A stretch of 64,000 bases of DNA from Certhia americana. Taxonomy: Eukaryota > Chordata > Aves > Passeriformes > Certhiidae. Within the stretch, counting starts at the first letter, position 1. Each line of letters opens with the position of its first letter. A program made the position numbers and the translations under genes. Positions 48,463 through 62,854 of this stretch are shown piece after piece. Under the pieces are notes generated by a model, which did no database searches, was not told where the DNA came from, and was given only the letters and a program-made list of their open reading frames with translations. The DNA lies in NCBI GenBank assembly GCA_018697195.1, contig CM031859.1, positions 55,777,207-55,841,206 of the forward strand. The letters are read 5' to 3'.

Positions 48463-51400
48463 GTGCGGGGCCGAGGTCGCGGGGTCCCCGGCGCGGTTGC
48501 TGTCGCCGCAGTCCCCTCGCCCGCCGCTGCCTCCCTCGCCCCCGGCATCCTCCTCCTGCCCCGAGTCGCGTTTCGGCGGTGGGCAGAGGAGCGCCGTCAC
48601 CGCCACCTCCAAATGACATTCCCGGTCCGCCGCCCCCGCCCTGCCGCTGCCCCGCGCCTCAGTGGTGCCCCGGCTCAGGGAATGGGGAAAGGTGCCTTAT
48701 GCCCTATAGGAAGGGTGTCCCCTATGCCCTCCCGAGGTGAATGGGAGGGGACCGCCCTTTGGGGACGGGCGGCGGCTGCCGCACGGCCGGGCAAGGAAGG
48801 AGTCCTTCTCCTCCGGAGGGGCCCCGGCGGCTGCGGCAGGTCCGGGAATGCCAGGAGGTTCTCCCTGGTGGGGAGGGTGGCCGGGCGCTGCTGTCCCCGC
48901 AGCCTTCCAGGGCAGGGCGGGCCGGGGCTCCGAGGCGACTTCCACGGGCTGGGAGGGAGTCAGTCTCCGTTAGCTGCGAGCTGGCCCAGCGCCGGGGAGC
49001 TCGGCGGGCCGGAGGGCAGAGCGCGGTGATGAGCACTGGGCGAGCAGGAGGAGGGAGCGGGACGTGCGCGGGGGCTGTGCGGAGGCGGCTGTTGTAGAGG
49101 AAAAGACCCCGGTGCGGGTACGGTCCCCGCTGGATCGTGGTTTTGCGTTACCCCCACCTACAGAAGCGGGGTAGATACTGGCCAGGAAATCTCAGTGAGC
49201 AATTTGGAGCTCGTTAGGACGAGAATCGAAAACACCGGGGGCTTTGTATGTACCTGATTTGTACATACCAAATCTATTATTCTGGGCAAAGAACGAGTGT
49301 TGCCAGAATGAATTCTCTTTTGTAGAGGACAGATGAGCAGGAGGATGTTTTAAGATTGTTCAGAGGAATGGCAGCTGTTGTCTTCCTTGTGGAGATAACG
49401 ATGTTTTAAGTAAAGTACCAGTACTTTGTTTTGTCAAAGCTTCATTAAAAATGTAGACAGTCTAATCCCCAGTGGATTGTACCCTTCCACCTCAGGTATT
49501 TACTCTTATAAAGGATCAAAAACGTTAAGGCTAAACTGAGGTTCACGCATACTTTTCCCGTCAGTAGTCTAATTCACTTTTGTTAGAGACTTCTGAAGTG
49601 AGATTTGTTGAAGCCAGATGTGAATTTTTCAGCTAGCATGTCCAGGAGCCAACATGTCATTCCTGAGCTTGCTGGAGCTAGCAAGACAGGAGTTTGACAG
49701 TCCTTGAGGTGTGGATGTCTTGAGTGGATATGAAGATATAAATAACCTGGATGGAATATTAGCACATACATGATACAAATGTTCAAAGAAACTCCTTTAA
49801 TCTCAAAAGTGATGTATTGGCAGATTTGTTAGAATGACACAAAAAATGTGCGTGTGTCAAGTTAAACCTCCTTAACTGTTCATATCTATGGGCTGTGGGA
49901 AGAAAAGATACAAATGGAAACTCCAGTTAAAAATAATAAAAAAAAGCAATTCTTAGTCTTTGTCTTGGTGTGACTTGCCTCTTCAGCCTCATGACTTGTT
50001 TGGCCACATAGCCTGTAGTCTGTGAGGATTCTTCTGAGGCCGGAAGTGTTTACAGTTGTTTGTGTGAACTGATGATTCTGTGCCTGTGCAAGCTGATAAC
50101 GTAGTTAGTGTCTGGCCTGCTGGATCTGTCCTCTGGTTTGACTCTTGCTGTTCAAAAGCACCAGGCCTGTTTGGGCAGTGTGCTTTTGACATACAGGTGA
50201 ACTTGTCCTGTTCATAAGAAAGGATCTGGCATACAGGACCAAAGCAAAGCCCAATAGAATTGTTGCTGCTCTTTACAGTATTCAAATCATACATTTGTTG
50301 GAAGAAGATAATTCTTTCTTAATATAGTTGTTGCTTCCAACTAAAGTAGAAGGAGGTCTGCTTTAGAAAGTCTCAGTTAAGGTGGAGACCATATATAACT
50401 GCATGAAAATACCTTATTTGATTTCTGAGGTGACTTTTAGAGGAAAAGTGGTATAATATAACAAAACTGAACAAATATTTAATATTTAATAGATTTAATA
50501 TAACAGAACAAAATGTTTTTAGATTTGAAGGCCAAGAGCAAAACATTTAAGTCGTCTTCTGCTCTTCTTTGCTATTATGGCCTGAACTCTATCCAGAGTC
50601 AGCAGATGATGGTATTGAAAAGGTCAAGCTATTAATACGCTATCAGAATAAAGTTGAAGATGTATGATGAGTGTAGTGATTAAAGACAATAGCAATTTAA
50701 TGCAAGATGCTTTGCTTGAATCTGCTTGAATTACTTCTAGGCTTAGAGATGTAGCTCTCAGGCTGAAATTTAATCACCTATGCAGACAGTTAATAACCCT
50801 GTCTGAGGGTAGGGAATTGCTCACTTCAGCTTCTACGGAAGATCTAAAATAATTTCCCAATGCAATGACATTTAAGTTCTGTAACATTCTAAAATCTTCC
50901 AGATTGTCAGAAATAGCCATTGAATTTTTAATCCTGGAAGAGCTAACCAATGTCAATGTTTCATTGCTATTCTGATTCAGAGCTCTGTATTGAAGGAGCA
51001 GTGCACTTCATTTCTGGGAAGAGCAGAAATAAGTAGAGGGTGCTTGCAATGTGGTGCGTTGAAAGTCTGTAAGAAGGCTTGCATGTCTCTGTTGGACTGC
51101 ATAAATGTAGTGCCTGCTCACTGTTTTCCATTTAAATAATGCTTGCTATTATGCTGAGATTCATCACTAAGTGGATACTTGCAGAAAGCCTGCCTTTATT
51201 CAAAAGTAAGCATGTACTCATAGTCTCTCAAGTATTTGCAAGTTAAGTCAGCTATAAGCTTGTCTTGGCATGGCGACAAAGTTTAGCAGATGAGGTTGGG
51301 AAATAACGAGACAGGTTTGTTTATGTTCTTTTTCTAGTGAATCTTGTCTTTACTTTTTAAAACTTTTTAGTTTAAAAAACTGTATGCCAAGCAATATAAT

Positions 51401-53734
51401 GGTGTTGGGCGTGTCATTTAAAAATAGTCTCAAATAGCTCCTTTTAATGTGGACCTCAGTTATACGACACAGAGATTAGATTTAGGGATAAAAGACCCTT
51501 TACCTGAAAGGTAAAGGTTATCAAGGTAAAAAACTTTAATAGGACCAGAGAGACGTGAACAGGATTTGTTTGGCACCCAAACCTGTCAGGCTAACATGGT
51601 CAGGTGCTTCAGGTGAGTATCGGTCTGGCTGTTTGCTTTTGGGACTGCTTCATTTTTAAAAAAAAAAAGTTCTATAACCTGTTTGTTCTGGTTTCTATGA
51701 ATGTTGAAACTGAGGTTATAGTAGCAGGTTATTATATTGAAAATGCAATGCCTTAATTGCAGGACTTGAACTGGCTTCAGTGTTGACCTTTATTAGGTAT
51801 CTTGGTACTAAAAACAGTTTCTCCACAGATGCTTTGTGTTTGGGGCTAAATCCATTATTGGTTAAGAATTGCAAAATAATGCTGCACAGAACAACTTACA
51901 TCACCACTATTCATTCCCTGATGGTTTGCAACTTGTAGTTCAGCATGAAAGTGGTGACAGACCAGCTTTGTATAATCTATGTTGTGTGCACCTGCCAAAC
52001 CTGTATGACTTTGTATATGAAAAAAAGAGACCACTGGACTTGTCCCCAGAAACCATTCAATTTTGCAGGTGAATTTCTGTGCTCTGGGGTCCTGTCTATC
52101 TAGAATTATAGTATTTGCTATAAGTGGCACACAGATTTTTTCACAATAATGAAGATTTTGCTTGTGCTATGGGTTTGTTGCTGAATATTTTTTAATGTAG
52201 AGATTTGCATGTGCAAATCAAATAAGCCCCTAGACTTTGCTCTCTAAAAGCTGAATACCTTGCTTTCTGATATATTGCTGAGCTTAGCTGAATAATCAAC
52301 TATTTTATTAGACTATGTCTAGTGATGTATGGAAGTCAGTGCTTGGCAGGGGATATGATGTTGAACTGGAAGTACCAGAGTGTTATGTCCAAGCTTACTA
52401 TTTTTACATTTCAGGAATGGAAATACCCTGAGATTGTGTTTAAAAATTCACTGTACAGTAAAATACAGTTCGAAGACCTGCCCATAAAGACCCTTCAGGC
52501 ATTTCCTTTAAGAGTACAAATCCATGTCAGACTGAGAATTCTCTTTGTGTTGTGTAAAGTTTTCTTCCATATTCTGGTACAGATACCACAATGACAGGAG
52601 TGGCATGAAGCAGTGAAATAGGCAAGGGATTTCATGTTGGCAGTGGAGTATGGGAGGGAAGGGAGCTATTTAACTCAGTCCTGCATGGATCAAGAACTCC
52701 CTTCACCTGGTTGCTCGGTGACTGTGGAGCTGGAGAACACCCTCTCTGTCTGTCTTGCTGAAGCTGCTGGGATATGCTAACATTTCCCTCCACACACTGT
52801 CTTTTCCAAAACAGCCTGGTCAGCATGCTGCTAAGACTGCCATGTGGTGATGTCGACCTGATGGTAGGATCAGGTAGTATTTATGCCTCAGGCTCGAGTG
52901 AGATAATGTTTGAAATTCATTATTCATTTCTCAGAAAGGCATTTGGTAAGAAAATCCACTGAATAAAACACTACAGAAACAAACTTTTGCCTACAGTCTC
53001 ACTCTTTGAATAGGCTTCTTCAGACTTGGACTAAGATCTCAGAAATGGTAATTGCATGTGGATTCCTTTCTCAATGGATTAGAAGTGGAAAGAGGCTGAG
53101 AAGGATCTGAGAACTAGAGAGAGTGTTGCTCCTTTAGAAAGTTAGTAGGAGGTGTAGTAAAGGATTTCTTTCTTTGGGAGATAGTGTTACAGTTCAGAAG
53201 CATTGGAGTAAAGTACTTGTAGGTCCATTAAATTGCTTAGAAATTTATTTGGATTATTTATTTTGGACAGCTCTTAGAGATCTCCATGTTGTATAATGCA
53301 AACTTTGGTGTCCTCTCTTGAGGGCAGGGATACTGTGCAACTACTTGTGTTAGTTGAAGGGTTGCTGTGATCAGGGACCTGTAAAGGATACAGGCAACAC
53401 AGGTGTAGGAAAGGCTTATTCTGTCATGTGGCAACCACAGAAAGGTATTTGAATCCCAAGAGCAAAAACTGGTAAGCCTAAGAAATGCATGTTTTAAAAC
53501 AAACCTTTTAAAATGCATGCAGTCCTTTGAATTCAGAGGAGTGGGCTTAAGGATCTGAGAGGGTGGCAAGCACCCGATGATGATAAAGCCGGAGTGTTTT
53601 GTTTCTAAATGAACTTCTTAAGATCTCGACTGAAGTTCTAAAGACCTTACTCTAGTAGGAAATGTATCACTGTTCAGCTACTGAACTTGCCTTCTTTTTA
53701 CATGTAAAATGTGCACAACAGTGCAAAGGAATTC

Positions 53735-54470
53735 AAGGAGAGAAGTTCATCACAGTCAAGTTTGAGGTTCTGCACATGGGTGGAGGCAGTCCTAACCACA
53801 AATACAGGTGGGCTGAAGAATGGATTGAAAGCAACCCTGAGCAGAAAACTTGGGAGTGTTGGTTGACAAGAACCTCAACATGACCTGGTGATGTGCACTT
53901 GCAGCCCTGAAAGCCAATTTCATCCTAGGCGAAATTAAAAGCAGCATGGGCAACAGGTCAAGGGAGACAGTTCTTCAGCACTTACTTCACTCTTGTGAAA
54001 CCTTACCTGGAGTACTGCATCCAGCTCTGGTGCTACTAGAATAAGCAGGATGTGGGCCTGTTGGAGTGAGTCCAGAGGAGGACCGCAAAGATTACTGGGG
54101 GCTGGAGCACCTCTCCTTTGAAGGTCAAGGGATTGTTCAACCTGGGGAAGAGAAGGCTTCAGGGAGACTTAGAGGGGGCCTGCAAGACAGCTTGAGAGGG
54201 GCATGTAGTGAGAGGACAAGGAGGAATGGCCGTAAACTGACAGAGGGCAGGTTTAGATGGGGTATTGGGAAGAAATTCTTCACTTTGACAGTGCTGAAGT
54301 ACTAGAGCAAGTTGCCTAGAGAAGTCGTGAGCTTCCCATTCCTTGAAGTGTTTTAAGTTGAGCTTGGATGTGGCTGGCCTAGTGGAAGATGTCCCTGCCC
54401 ATGGCAGAGGGATTGAAACTAGATGAGCATTAAGATCCCATCCAAGCCAAACCTTTCTATGATTCCAAGA
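53735..54470 (+). mobile_element. CR1 LINE fragment, sense, with C-terminal ORF2 remnant
   Basis: Begins within the C-terminal coding part: TCACAGTCAAGTTTGAGGTTCTGCACATGGG, then ATACAGGTGGGCTGAAGAATGG, corresponding to the VKFEVLHMGGG and HKYRWAEEWIES peptides. It continues through GACCTGGTGATGTGCACTTGCAGCCCTG and TTACCTGGAGTACTGCATCCAGCTCTGG into the 3' region (AAGAAATTCTTCACTTTGAC, GCCCATGGCAGAGG) and ends near TCTATGATTCCAAG. Several frameshifts and stops break the reading frame, so it is a dead copy. It is the longest recent-type sense copy in the window, and it lies in the presumed PPP1R14C intron in the sense orientation. Confidence 0.95.
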
Positions 54471-57400
54471 AAATGATTTTTCTGCTATTTGATCTTTGTT
54501 TAGTCTAGATGTCATTTCTACACTGGTCATGGTTCATTGGTTTATCTGAATCAGCAGCAATTCTCTTGACTTCCAGTTTAAAGCTTCACAACACAGATTA
54601 TCTTTCAGCAGCTATTCCATAGCAATTTTTTTGTCCTTTTCCTCTCTGTTCAAGATTCAACTGGTCCCTTTGCTGAAGCTGTAGGTGTGGTTGCTTTATG
54701 ACAAAGTGAATAAATAATAGATTGCTTACATCACTTAAGATTTTATAATTGTACTTCTTATTAACAGTAGCCTCCAATCTTTGTGGCTATAAAGGCTCTT
54801 GTGCCTTTAGGCAAATTGTTTTACATAGAGCCTGCACCAGATTATCCAGGGTAACAAAGGAGAGGAGGGGATGGGTGGAAGAATGTGGATACAGTGGAAA
54901 AACAGTGGATAAAAAAAATAGATGGCAAACTCTGCTACAAATCATGCAGTGAATGTACAGCTTAAGGGGAAGAGGGGGAGCTGGCCATTAAAATGCTCCT
55001 CTTTACCATTCAGGTTTATCACAAAAAATCATTATATTGCTTCTGGACTTGAGTGTTGCTTGGCTGTGTCTGTACTTTTAGCACAATTAAACATGGATGA
55101 TCTCTCCACAAATAGCTGAGAGTAGGCTATATTGTGTTTTGTTGAAGGTGCTGGGCTGGCTTGAGCACTGTTGGTACCCTGTAACCCTGTGTTAAGACAG
55201 AATGGGATCTCTCTCCTTATTCTCCATGCTTTGCATTAGCTGATCTAACCTGTGCTGTCGAAGCAAACAAAAATAACCCTGTTTAAATGAGAAAAATACT
55301 TATTTCAGGGAATGTTTGACTCCTCTTATAAGGCAGAGGGAACATTTCTAAATAGGTCTTGTATCTAAATAAAAAAGATGTGAAATTAAGTCTTCAACTA
55401 GAACAAGTAGTGTGATAGTTTGCTCTCATGACCACCCCAAACTCATTCTCTTTTGATTGATTCATACCTTGCAAAGACTGGCTCACCTCCTGGTTGCATT
55501 CTCATAATTCTCCCTTTGGAACAGGTTATCAGTCATTTTAAAAACACTCTAACAGGACTTAAAATCCACCCAAAAAAACCTGATGTGGTTTGTACTGCAT
55601 ACTACTGTACATAATGTGTACACTCTTTACATAATATTCTGACAGTGCAGGAGATACCAAAGGGGTGGAAAAAAAAGCTATTCCATCTCTAACCTGATTC
55701 AGTCTGAGTTATGGTCCCTTTGTCTCTTGTCACTACAGGTGATAAAGCAGCAGCAGCAATATCAGTCCATTCTTCCAGTCTTGTGTCTTGCCTGCAGTAC
55801 TCAAAAGCCAAGTTCTCATTTTTCCCTGCCTTACATCTAAATCCAGAAACTTCTATTTGACAGCACAAATTGAGTAGGTTAGATGTGGCAATCCATCTTT
55901 GTCACCGCAACTTTTGGCTGTCTGTTGCAAAACATTAGCAGCTTCTTTTGCTGTTCTCCCATGTGACACATGGACTTATGGAAGTCAAGATTTCTGGAAT
56001 TTATTAATGCTGGAGAAGAGATATAAAATCTTAATTGTATGCAGTCCAAACAGCAGCAGTACAACTGTATTTCAAAGGATAGAATAAATTTAGCCTGTTA
56101 AAGATCTTCTTGGAACAAGGAATTGTTTGGGCAGAGGTATACCACTGAAACAAATCAAATCTTCTTTGAAGTGATAAGTATTTAATTCTGAGGATCACAT
56201 TTCATTAGCCAGAACTACTGTTACCTCCCCACCACTCCCTCCCACCCTGGAAGCCTATCTATTCTAGGAACCAGTTCAGCATGGCATCTTAAACTATTTT
56301 CAGGGAACACACAGATCGCAGCCCCAGAAGGCATCTCGTATATTTTCAATCCATGTGATATTTATCAGTAGCATAGATCTAGTGGATCTAAATATAGAGA
56401 AAAATTATAACATGTTACTATAGGTCTTTAATTATTAGAACACTTGTAGATGATTAATTCAGTGTAATACTGTTCAGCCTGTAAAGCAAAGGTAGTATAG
56501 CAGATAGCATTAATTAAGAGGCCTGATGGTAAGTAAGTGAATGGCTAGTGTGTGTAAGTGGTGCTAGTCTAGAGGTGACACTTCAGTGGAGACTTAGAAC
56601 TGAGTTCACCATTCTAAATATGCTGTCAACAAGAGGATTGCACACTTCAGTCGTCTGTGTTGGACTTCATAAGTGCAAATGATGGCACAATCAATGCCTA
56701 ATGAAAATCCTCTTACCAGACTGTCTTAATAGGATTACTTTCCAGAACACAGAACTGTGAAGGATCTCTTAGGTCACATGGTCTGCCTTCTTCTTTGCAG
56801 ATAAGCTCTTTGCATTTGATATAATTTTTTAATGGAGTAACTCAGTTAAATGATGTTTCTTTCACATTATTTCATGTATTTAAATATGACTCTTAAACCC
56901 TTTAGGCATTTGGATCTTTCATATCCCTTCCATAAAATATAGAAAGGCATAAGCAAAAGACCAGTACTTGCTTGGAGTGAGCTTGCTTGGACTTTCACTC
57001 TGGGGTGAAGTTTAAACAGATTGTAAACGTGCTTTATTGCCTGTTCTTACTCTAGGCATCATCAGACTCAAGTGATGACCACAGATGAGGGGCAGAAGTA
57101 TTAAGATAGAGATTCTGCTGTAGGTCACTTACTACCTTATAACAAAATCTGTACTTTGAGTACATCTGCAGACTCTGGGAGAAATATGCTTACTAATAGT
57201 TCATGGAAGTAATTTAGCACTCATTAGAAAAGATGTTAGTGGCTTAAAATCCTAACTTATTTTAGCACTTGAATGATAACTTTTTGGAATTAGATATGTA
57301 AATTAACTCTAGCATGATACAAATAATTAATTCTACTTTAGGTGACTGGTATATAACATTTTGACACATTTATTTTGAACACAAAGAATTACCTGAGTCA

Positions 57401-60400
57401 TTACAGTTGGTTGCTGTACATTTTCAAAGGTAGTAGCTGAAGCACATAGTGCATTTTTTTTGTTTTTGTCCAAAAAGAGCTTTAGATATTCTGATATAAA
57501 CTCTTCTGTCTTTTTTGTTTTGTTTTGCTGGTAGTAATCATGCCATTTTAGGTTTATAGTCAAATTTTTTTATTCCTGTTTTAGGTGTGTTGAGGTAAAA
57601 CTGCTTAGTCTTCTTTCTTAAAAAAATTATAAAAGTTCCCTAGAATTTGGAATATGTTGATATTGAAAACTGAATCCTTTCTGAGTGCAGAAACTGGTGA
57701 GGGGAAGTAGTCTGGTGGTAACTAGCTCACTGGTGGCCAGAAACATTCCAGCTCTTACTTCAGCTGTTGCTTCACTGCTGCCTAGTCTGCTTAGCTAAAG
57801 GTTTAACCAACTTGCTTATAGCTAGCCAACTACTTTTTGTTTATTAAACCCAAACTCTTAGGCAGAAGACTTGCTTTAGTGTTGTGAAGTAATTGTGATA
57901 ATCAGAGAATTCATTTATATGAGGAAGGAAGGTATCAATCTTTCACTGTATAATATGGAGACTGTCTTGTCTCAGGCTGGGGGCAGCAGAGGTTTCCAGG
58001 ACTAGTTTTGTAAAAATCAACACCTAAACATTTCTGCCTTTTTTTTTTTTCCTCCAGTCATGTCTCTGAACACTTTTCCATCTTTTTTTTAAGTTCTTAG
58101 CAGATTTCACATTAAAATATGTAATGACTATATTTAGTATTAGAATTGCTAGCTCTTACTCTTGGTTAATAGTTTGAAGTGCCTTTAATGTAGCAAATGG
58201 AAGGAGGGAGGACTGTGTGCCAAAATACTATTTTGAGAATGTGACAGTATGAAAAAGCACTGGAATCAAACAGGGGTCCTATATAGTCTTTAGCTTCCTT
58301 CTCTTTTTGTCATCCTTGGTGGGATAGTCACAGCAGGTTATGCCACCTCCTGGATCTGGAGTTGTTTGCGAATTCATTTTAAAGATCCCTCAGGCACTTT
58401 TCCATGTTTTGCAGTTCAGGGACTTGCCTGTGTAGCCAAGTGGTGTCTCTGGCCCCCGGGGAAGAGGAGTGTCTGCTTTAAAGCATGTTAGAACTCCTGC
58501 TGATATTTCTTGACACCAGTGGACCAGAGCCAGAATGCATTGACTGCCAATCCCTGGCCTGCCTGCTGCTCCAAATGAGTATCTGGGGGGAGGGAGAGTC
58601 GTCACTGTGTACAGCACGCTCCTATGCCCAGGCACCAGTTGGAGGAATGACTTGTTACAAATCATGAGAAACAAATTCTGTATCTCTTGCATACTAAATT
58701 TCTTCAAAAAGATTACGTTGCTTCTAGATTATGCTGGATGTGAGTGCACTTGTTTTGATACCACTGAATAAAACATTTCCACCACCCCCCACCCCAGAAA
58801 ATAGACTTCTTGTCTCTCATGTTAAATCTTAAAGGACCTAATGCTTCTGGCTACAGAAATAGTAATGATTGAAAACTGTCTCCTGTTCCAACCAGTAACG
58901 CTTTAATTGGCTGGTAAGACAAAAATGTGGTGAGAAGACTGAGTGTGTCAGATGCTTGATGTACCCATGCTGTATGACTTTTATTGCAGAAGTCAATTTA
59001 CACACATCTTCTCAGTGTAAAGAAAATCAATACTGGAGACCAACAGATTTTTTTTCAGGGCTGCTGAAACTGAGATGAGGAGAGCCATTTAGAGGCCTCA
59101 TTATATCACGTGCTCTTTCCTTGTGTTCTTTCAAACAATCTGATGGAGTAATTAATCCTTGAAGTGCCCCAAGAGGCAAACCTACTTAATTGCACTGCTG
59201 TTTAGCCTAAATTCCCAGACTGCAAAGGACCTGGTGTTGATCCTGTTTGATCGAAATTTTTTTTCATGAAGTATATAAACCTTAGGTTTTTTTCATCTTC
59301 TCTCTCAGAAAAAAGCAATCAGTCTGTCAAACTTGACCTAGTCCTAGTTGTTACTGCATTCTTGCTGTAGGCAAAATTATGTGCAAATTGCAGGGAAGCA
59401 GTCAGCTGCACCTGTGTTGCTTGGAGATGGAGAGTGACCTGCTCTTGTGAATTGCTGAAGGTAGGTATGTCCTGTGACTACTATGTGGAAAGCCATTCCC
59501 CTTGCATAGTCATCAAGGTAGCAACATTTAGGCCTGGTGGCCTAAGATCTGTGCCTTTCAAGAGTGACTAAGTAACAGTGATTTGGTTTACAACATGTAT
59601 TTGCTAATACCAAACTATTTCTGCTTGATGTGAAAGTGGATGATGACAGAAAACATGACGTGTCCTTCCTATCTGCATTGGAGTGTTTTGTTTAACAGAA
59701 GTGACATCCAGGCATAGACTTAGCACGTCCTATTTTTGTATTGAGAACACAAGGCATTTGTTTTGGAGACAGCACTTGATTTTCAACAAATGTCTTGTTG
59801 AGATTGAATCCATGTTATGGGTATGGTTAGGAAGTGCTGAATGCTTCTCTTCCTCTGCTCAGTATAGTCTGTGATTAATGCCTCTTCTTCATTTAGCAAT
59901 TTCACACTCTAGTGATTCCTTTAGACTTCTGTAGAGATGCACAAATTAGACAACAATTCCTTAACCAGCATGTTCTGGATATATTTGGATAAATTGAAGT
60001 TGTTGACAGTTCAGTTATGAAAACAGCAAAATAGTGGTGTTAGTACTGAAGAAGATTAAATGAAGTCTGTGACTGGGTATCAGCTTCTTCTCTATGCTTA
60101 CTAGTGACCCTGAAGTTGCAGAGTGCAAGGCTCCTTGCATAATGAGCAGAGACGTAAATTGGTTTCAAATTAACCTTATGGACAAACAGAATGCCTGGTA
60201 TGCTCTACTATGACTGGCAGTTCCTTCTTGGAGAAACAGGTATTTTGGTGTCATAAAATCTTTTCCCTGTAATCACTTCATCTTGCCAATGAATCTTTTT
60301 CTGTGTTGTGCTAAAGATAATAGAGCTTCAGCCATTGTAGCAGGGTATTTACTTTAATTATCCAAGTTTGGGAACAATGAGGTAGAGGGTTCTCAAAATT

Positions 60401-62854
60401 CAGAATCTTGTGGCGTTTGCCCTTGTACTTCGTGTGATGCTTGTTTTTCATCATTTAGTAGCAATGGCATGAATCCAAGAGAACTGCTCTGCCTTGTGTC
60501 TTGCCCACACCCCCACCTGCTGGCTATATCCCCATGTTCACTGCCCGTGGCTCTAGGGTAATTTATCCTCTTAGGATGCATACCACCATCTCCTGCCTTG
60601 AGAACTGTTCTGAAATGTAAATGCTTCAGAAGTTTGAGTCATCGTTAACTTTTTTAAAGACCCTTGTCCTAGCAAGAAATATCAATCCTAGCTGTCAAAA
60701 ACACCACACCTTTTACTAGTGGAGAACAAATCCACCTCTCTCCTCTAGAGCTTGCTTCTGTCTGTCTCTGCAATAGGCAGTTAGTAGGATATTCACTGCC
60801 TCTGAACCAATGGGAAGTGCTGGGTTATCAGGGCCAGGGAGAAGAAAGTGGAAAGTTGTGTGGACCTGGAGAGGTAGAACTAAGGTAGAGCTGGCAGTAT
60901 GCATGTATAAAGTGTAAAGTAGGCTGCCTGCCTTGTCTCCATGTTTTTCCAGTTTATTTCTTTCACTAGTGTTTACTTCAGATCCCGATGTGTAGGTGTA
61001 TGTCTCTTTGGCTAAATTCTGCTGGCTTGCTTGAGCCAATTTGATAAATATAAGTAATTTTTCTTCTGGCTTGCTTTCTTCCTGTGCCCTCACGTCCCTG
61101 ATCAAACTTGTCCCCTCTGCATTTCTGTACTAAAGACTCACAGAAATATTCACAGTAGTGGAAGAGAGAACTTCAGAAGTCAGGGTTTATAGGGACAAAT
61201 GAGATTGACAGTAGTTTGCTATAAGTTTGCTTCTCTTACTCTAAATGTTGCTCATCGGACAAGTAGGAGCTGGAATTTTGTATTTTAGGAATATTTGTCT
61301 GAATAATGTTTAAAGCAGTGCCAGTATTGGAGAAGTCCATTGGAGATGGATTAGAGGGAGAAGTAATATGGTCACTATTAACAGCTGCTGGTATTTCTAC
61401 AATTAGTGAGGATGTCTGTACATTTAACTCTGAAGACACATGATATACTGGAATGCTTCTAAAGCATTTGCCTAGTGTCTTTCATAACTTGTCCATGAGA
61501 TCTGGGCAAGTGTCTTCAGGTACTCTTGTAGTCACCCTGTCACTCCAAGCCTATTGCCAATAGATGAAGTGGTCTTTGTAGATGCCTTTTACAGACAGTT
61601 CTGGGATGATAGGTGTTCAATAAGTTAAGTTGTTCATGGCCATAAGGGTGTTTTTATGGAACAGGAACCAAGTAAAAAGATCTGAGGTGCTGGCTACAGC
61701 AAAAGTGAAATAATAGACAGGTTTGAATTGATGTTCTGCATTCTGTACCTCCTAAAGGCAAATTATAAGGCAAATATTTAATAGAGGAGATGTTCCACTC
61801 ATGAATCTCAGCTAAACACTTACTTAATTTTAGTATGCCACCTCTGATGTAGATGGTTAGTGTTAAAAAATTGCAGCCTTCCCATCATTTTTGTTGAAGT
61901 GACTTGTTTACTCTGTCACATTACGGCATCTGCTTTTGTTATGGAATACCACTGCTTTCTCATCCTTTTGACTTAAAAAAAAACCAAACCAAAGCAAAAC
62001 AAAAAGGCAAAACCTGAACAATATATGCAATTATTTCCATAGCACTGAACAGGAGAATTAGGGATATATTTTGGAAGCACTATAACAGACTGGGTGGCTA
62101 TGCCTTGAAAAAGCATATTTCTTCCCATTTCATTTTCACAGCTGCAGTGTTAAGCATAAAAGCAGTGAAGTTAGAGTATGTCTGACTCTATCCTCCCACA
62201 CTGGCTTGTTTTTATTGTCGTATGATTTGTTACTTTTAGGAGTCATCCATGTTTATGTGGGTTTTTTTTTTTGGCTTTGATTTTCAAATGGTCAGTCAGC
62301 AAATCAATATTAAGAAGGGTGCATGAAAGCCTAGCCTGGGAGTTTCTTGCCCTGGAAGACAAAATACATCGACATATATAGATAAGGCAAAAGAAGGGAT
62401 GCCATCTGTGCGTTAGCAAAGACTGACTTGCAGGGTAGCAGTGTGCAGAGCGCAGAGTTGGCTTTCAGCTCTGGTGCTGTAGATGAGGAATCTTTGAGTG
62501 CTGTAGTCTAAGGAGAGAGGGAAGAGTAATAGCAAGTAGAGGTTGTGTGTTGCTGGAGAGTATTTAATATATGCAAAGATATTCTCGTTTGGCATTACTC
62601 TGACATTGTGTTGGAGATATTGCAGGAAATGAGACATGAAGTGGAAGCTGGAAGAAAAGGAGTATGACTTCTTGTCTCCTCTTTTCTGACATACAAATTC
62701 TCCCCTCTCAAATCTTGTAATGCTCGCTGTAGAGCAGCAGTGATGCTTGAGCTGACTTCCCAATAACAATGGAGCTGCAGAGCAGCGGTACTGGTGGCGA
62801 GGTTGTCTGGCGGTGAGGAAAGAAAAACCTGGCACCCTTGGGACAGGATGGTTG

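Larger units (their letters stand above)
47750..49150. promoter_or_regulatory. PPP1R14C: CpG island over PPP1R14C promoter and exon 1
   Basis: Abrupt change from AT-rich DNA to GC-rich, CpG-dense sequence, centred on the exon 1 coding region and extending about 690 bases into intron 1. Many open frames on both strands here are by-products of the base composition. A TTTAA element at 48063-48067 lies close to the coding start and could act as a weak TATA-like site, but no transcription start can be fixed. Confidence 0.82.

Noticed and set aside
47619..48619. Minus-strand frames of 184-250 codons over the PPP1R14C promoter and exon
   Set aside because: Composition-driven antisense frames of the CpG island, with Arg/Pro/Ala-rich text and no recognised domain.
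48463..49029. Continuation of the PPP1R14C frame to codon 283
   Set aside because: The family protein is about 165 residues, homology stops exactly at the donor after GCE, and the rest is intronic island sequence.
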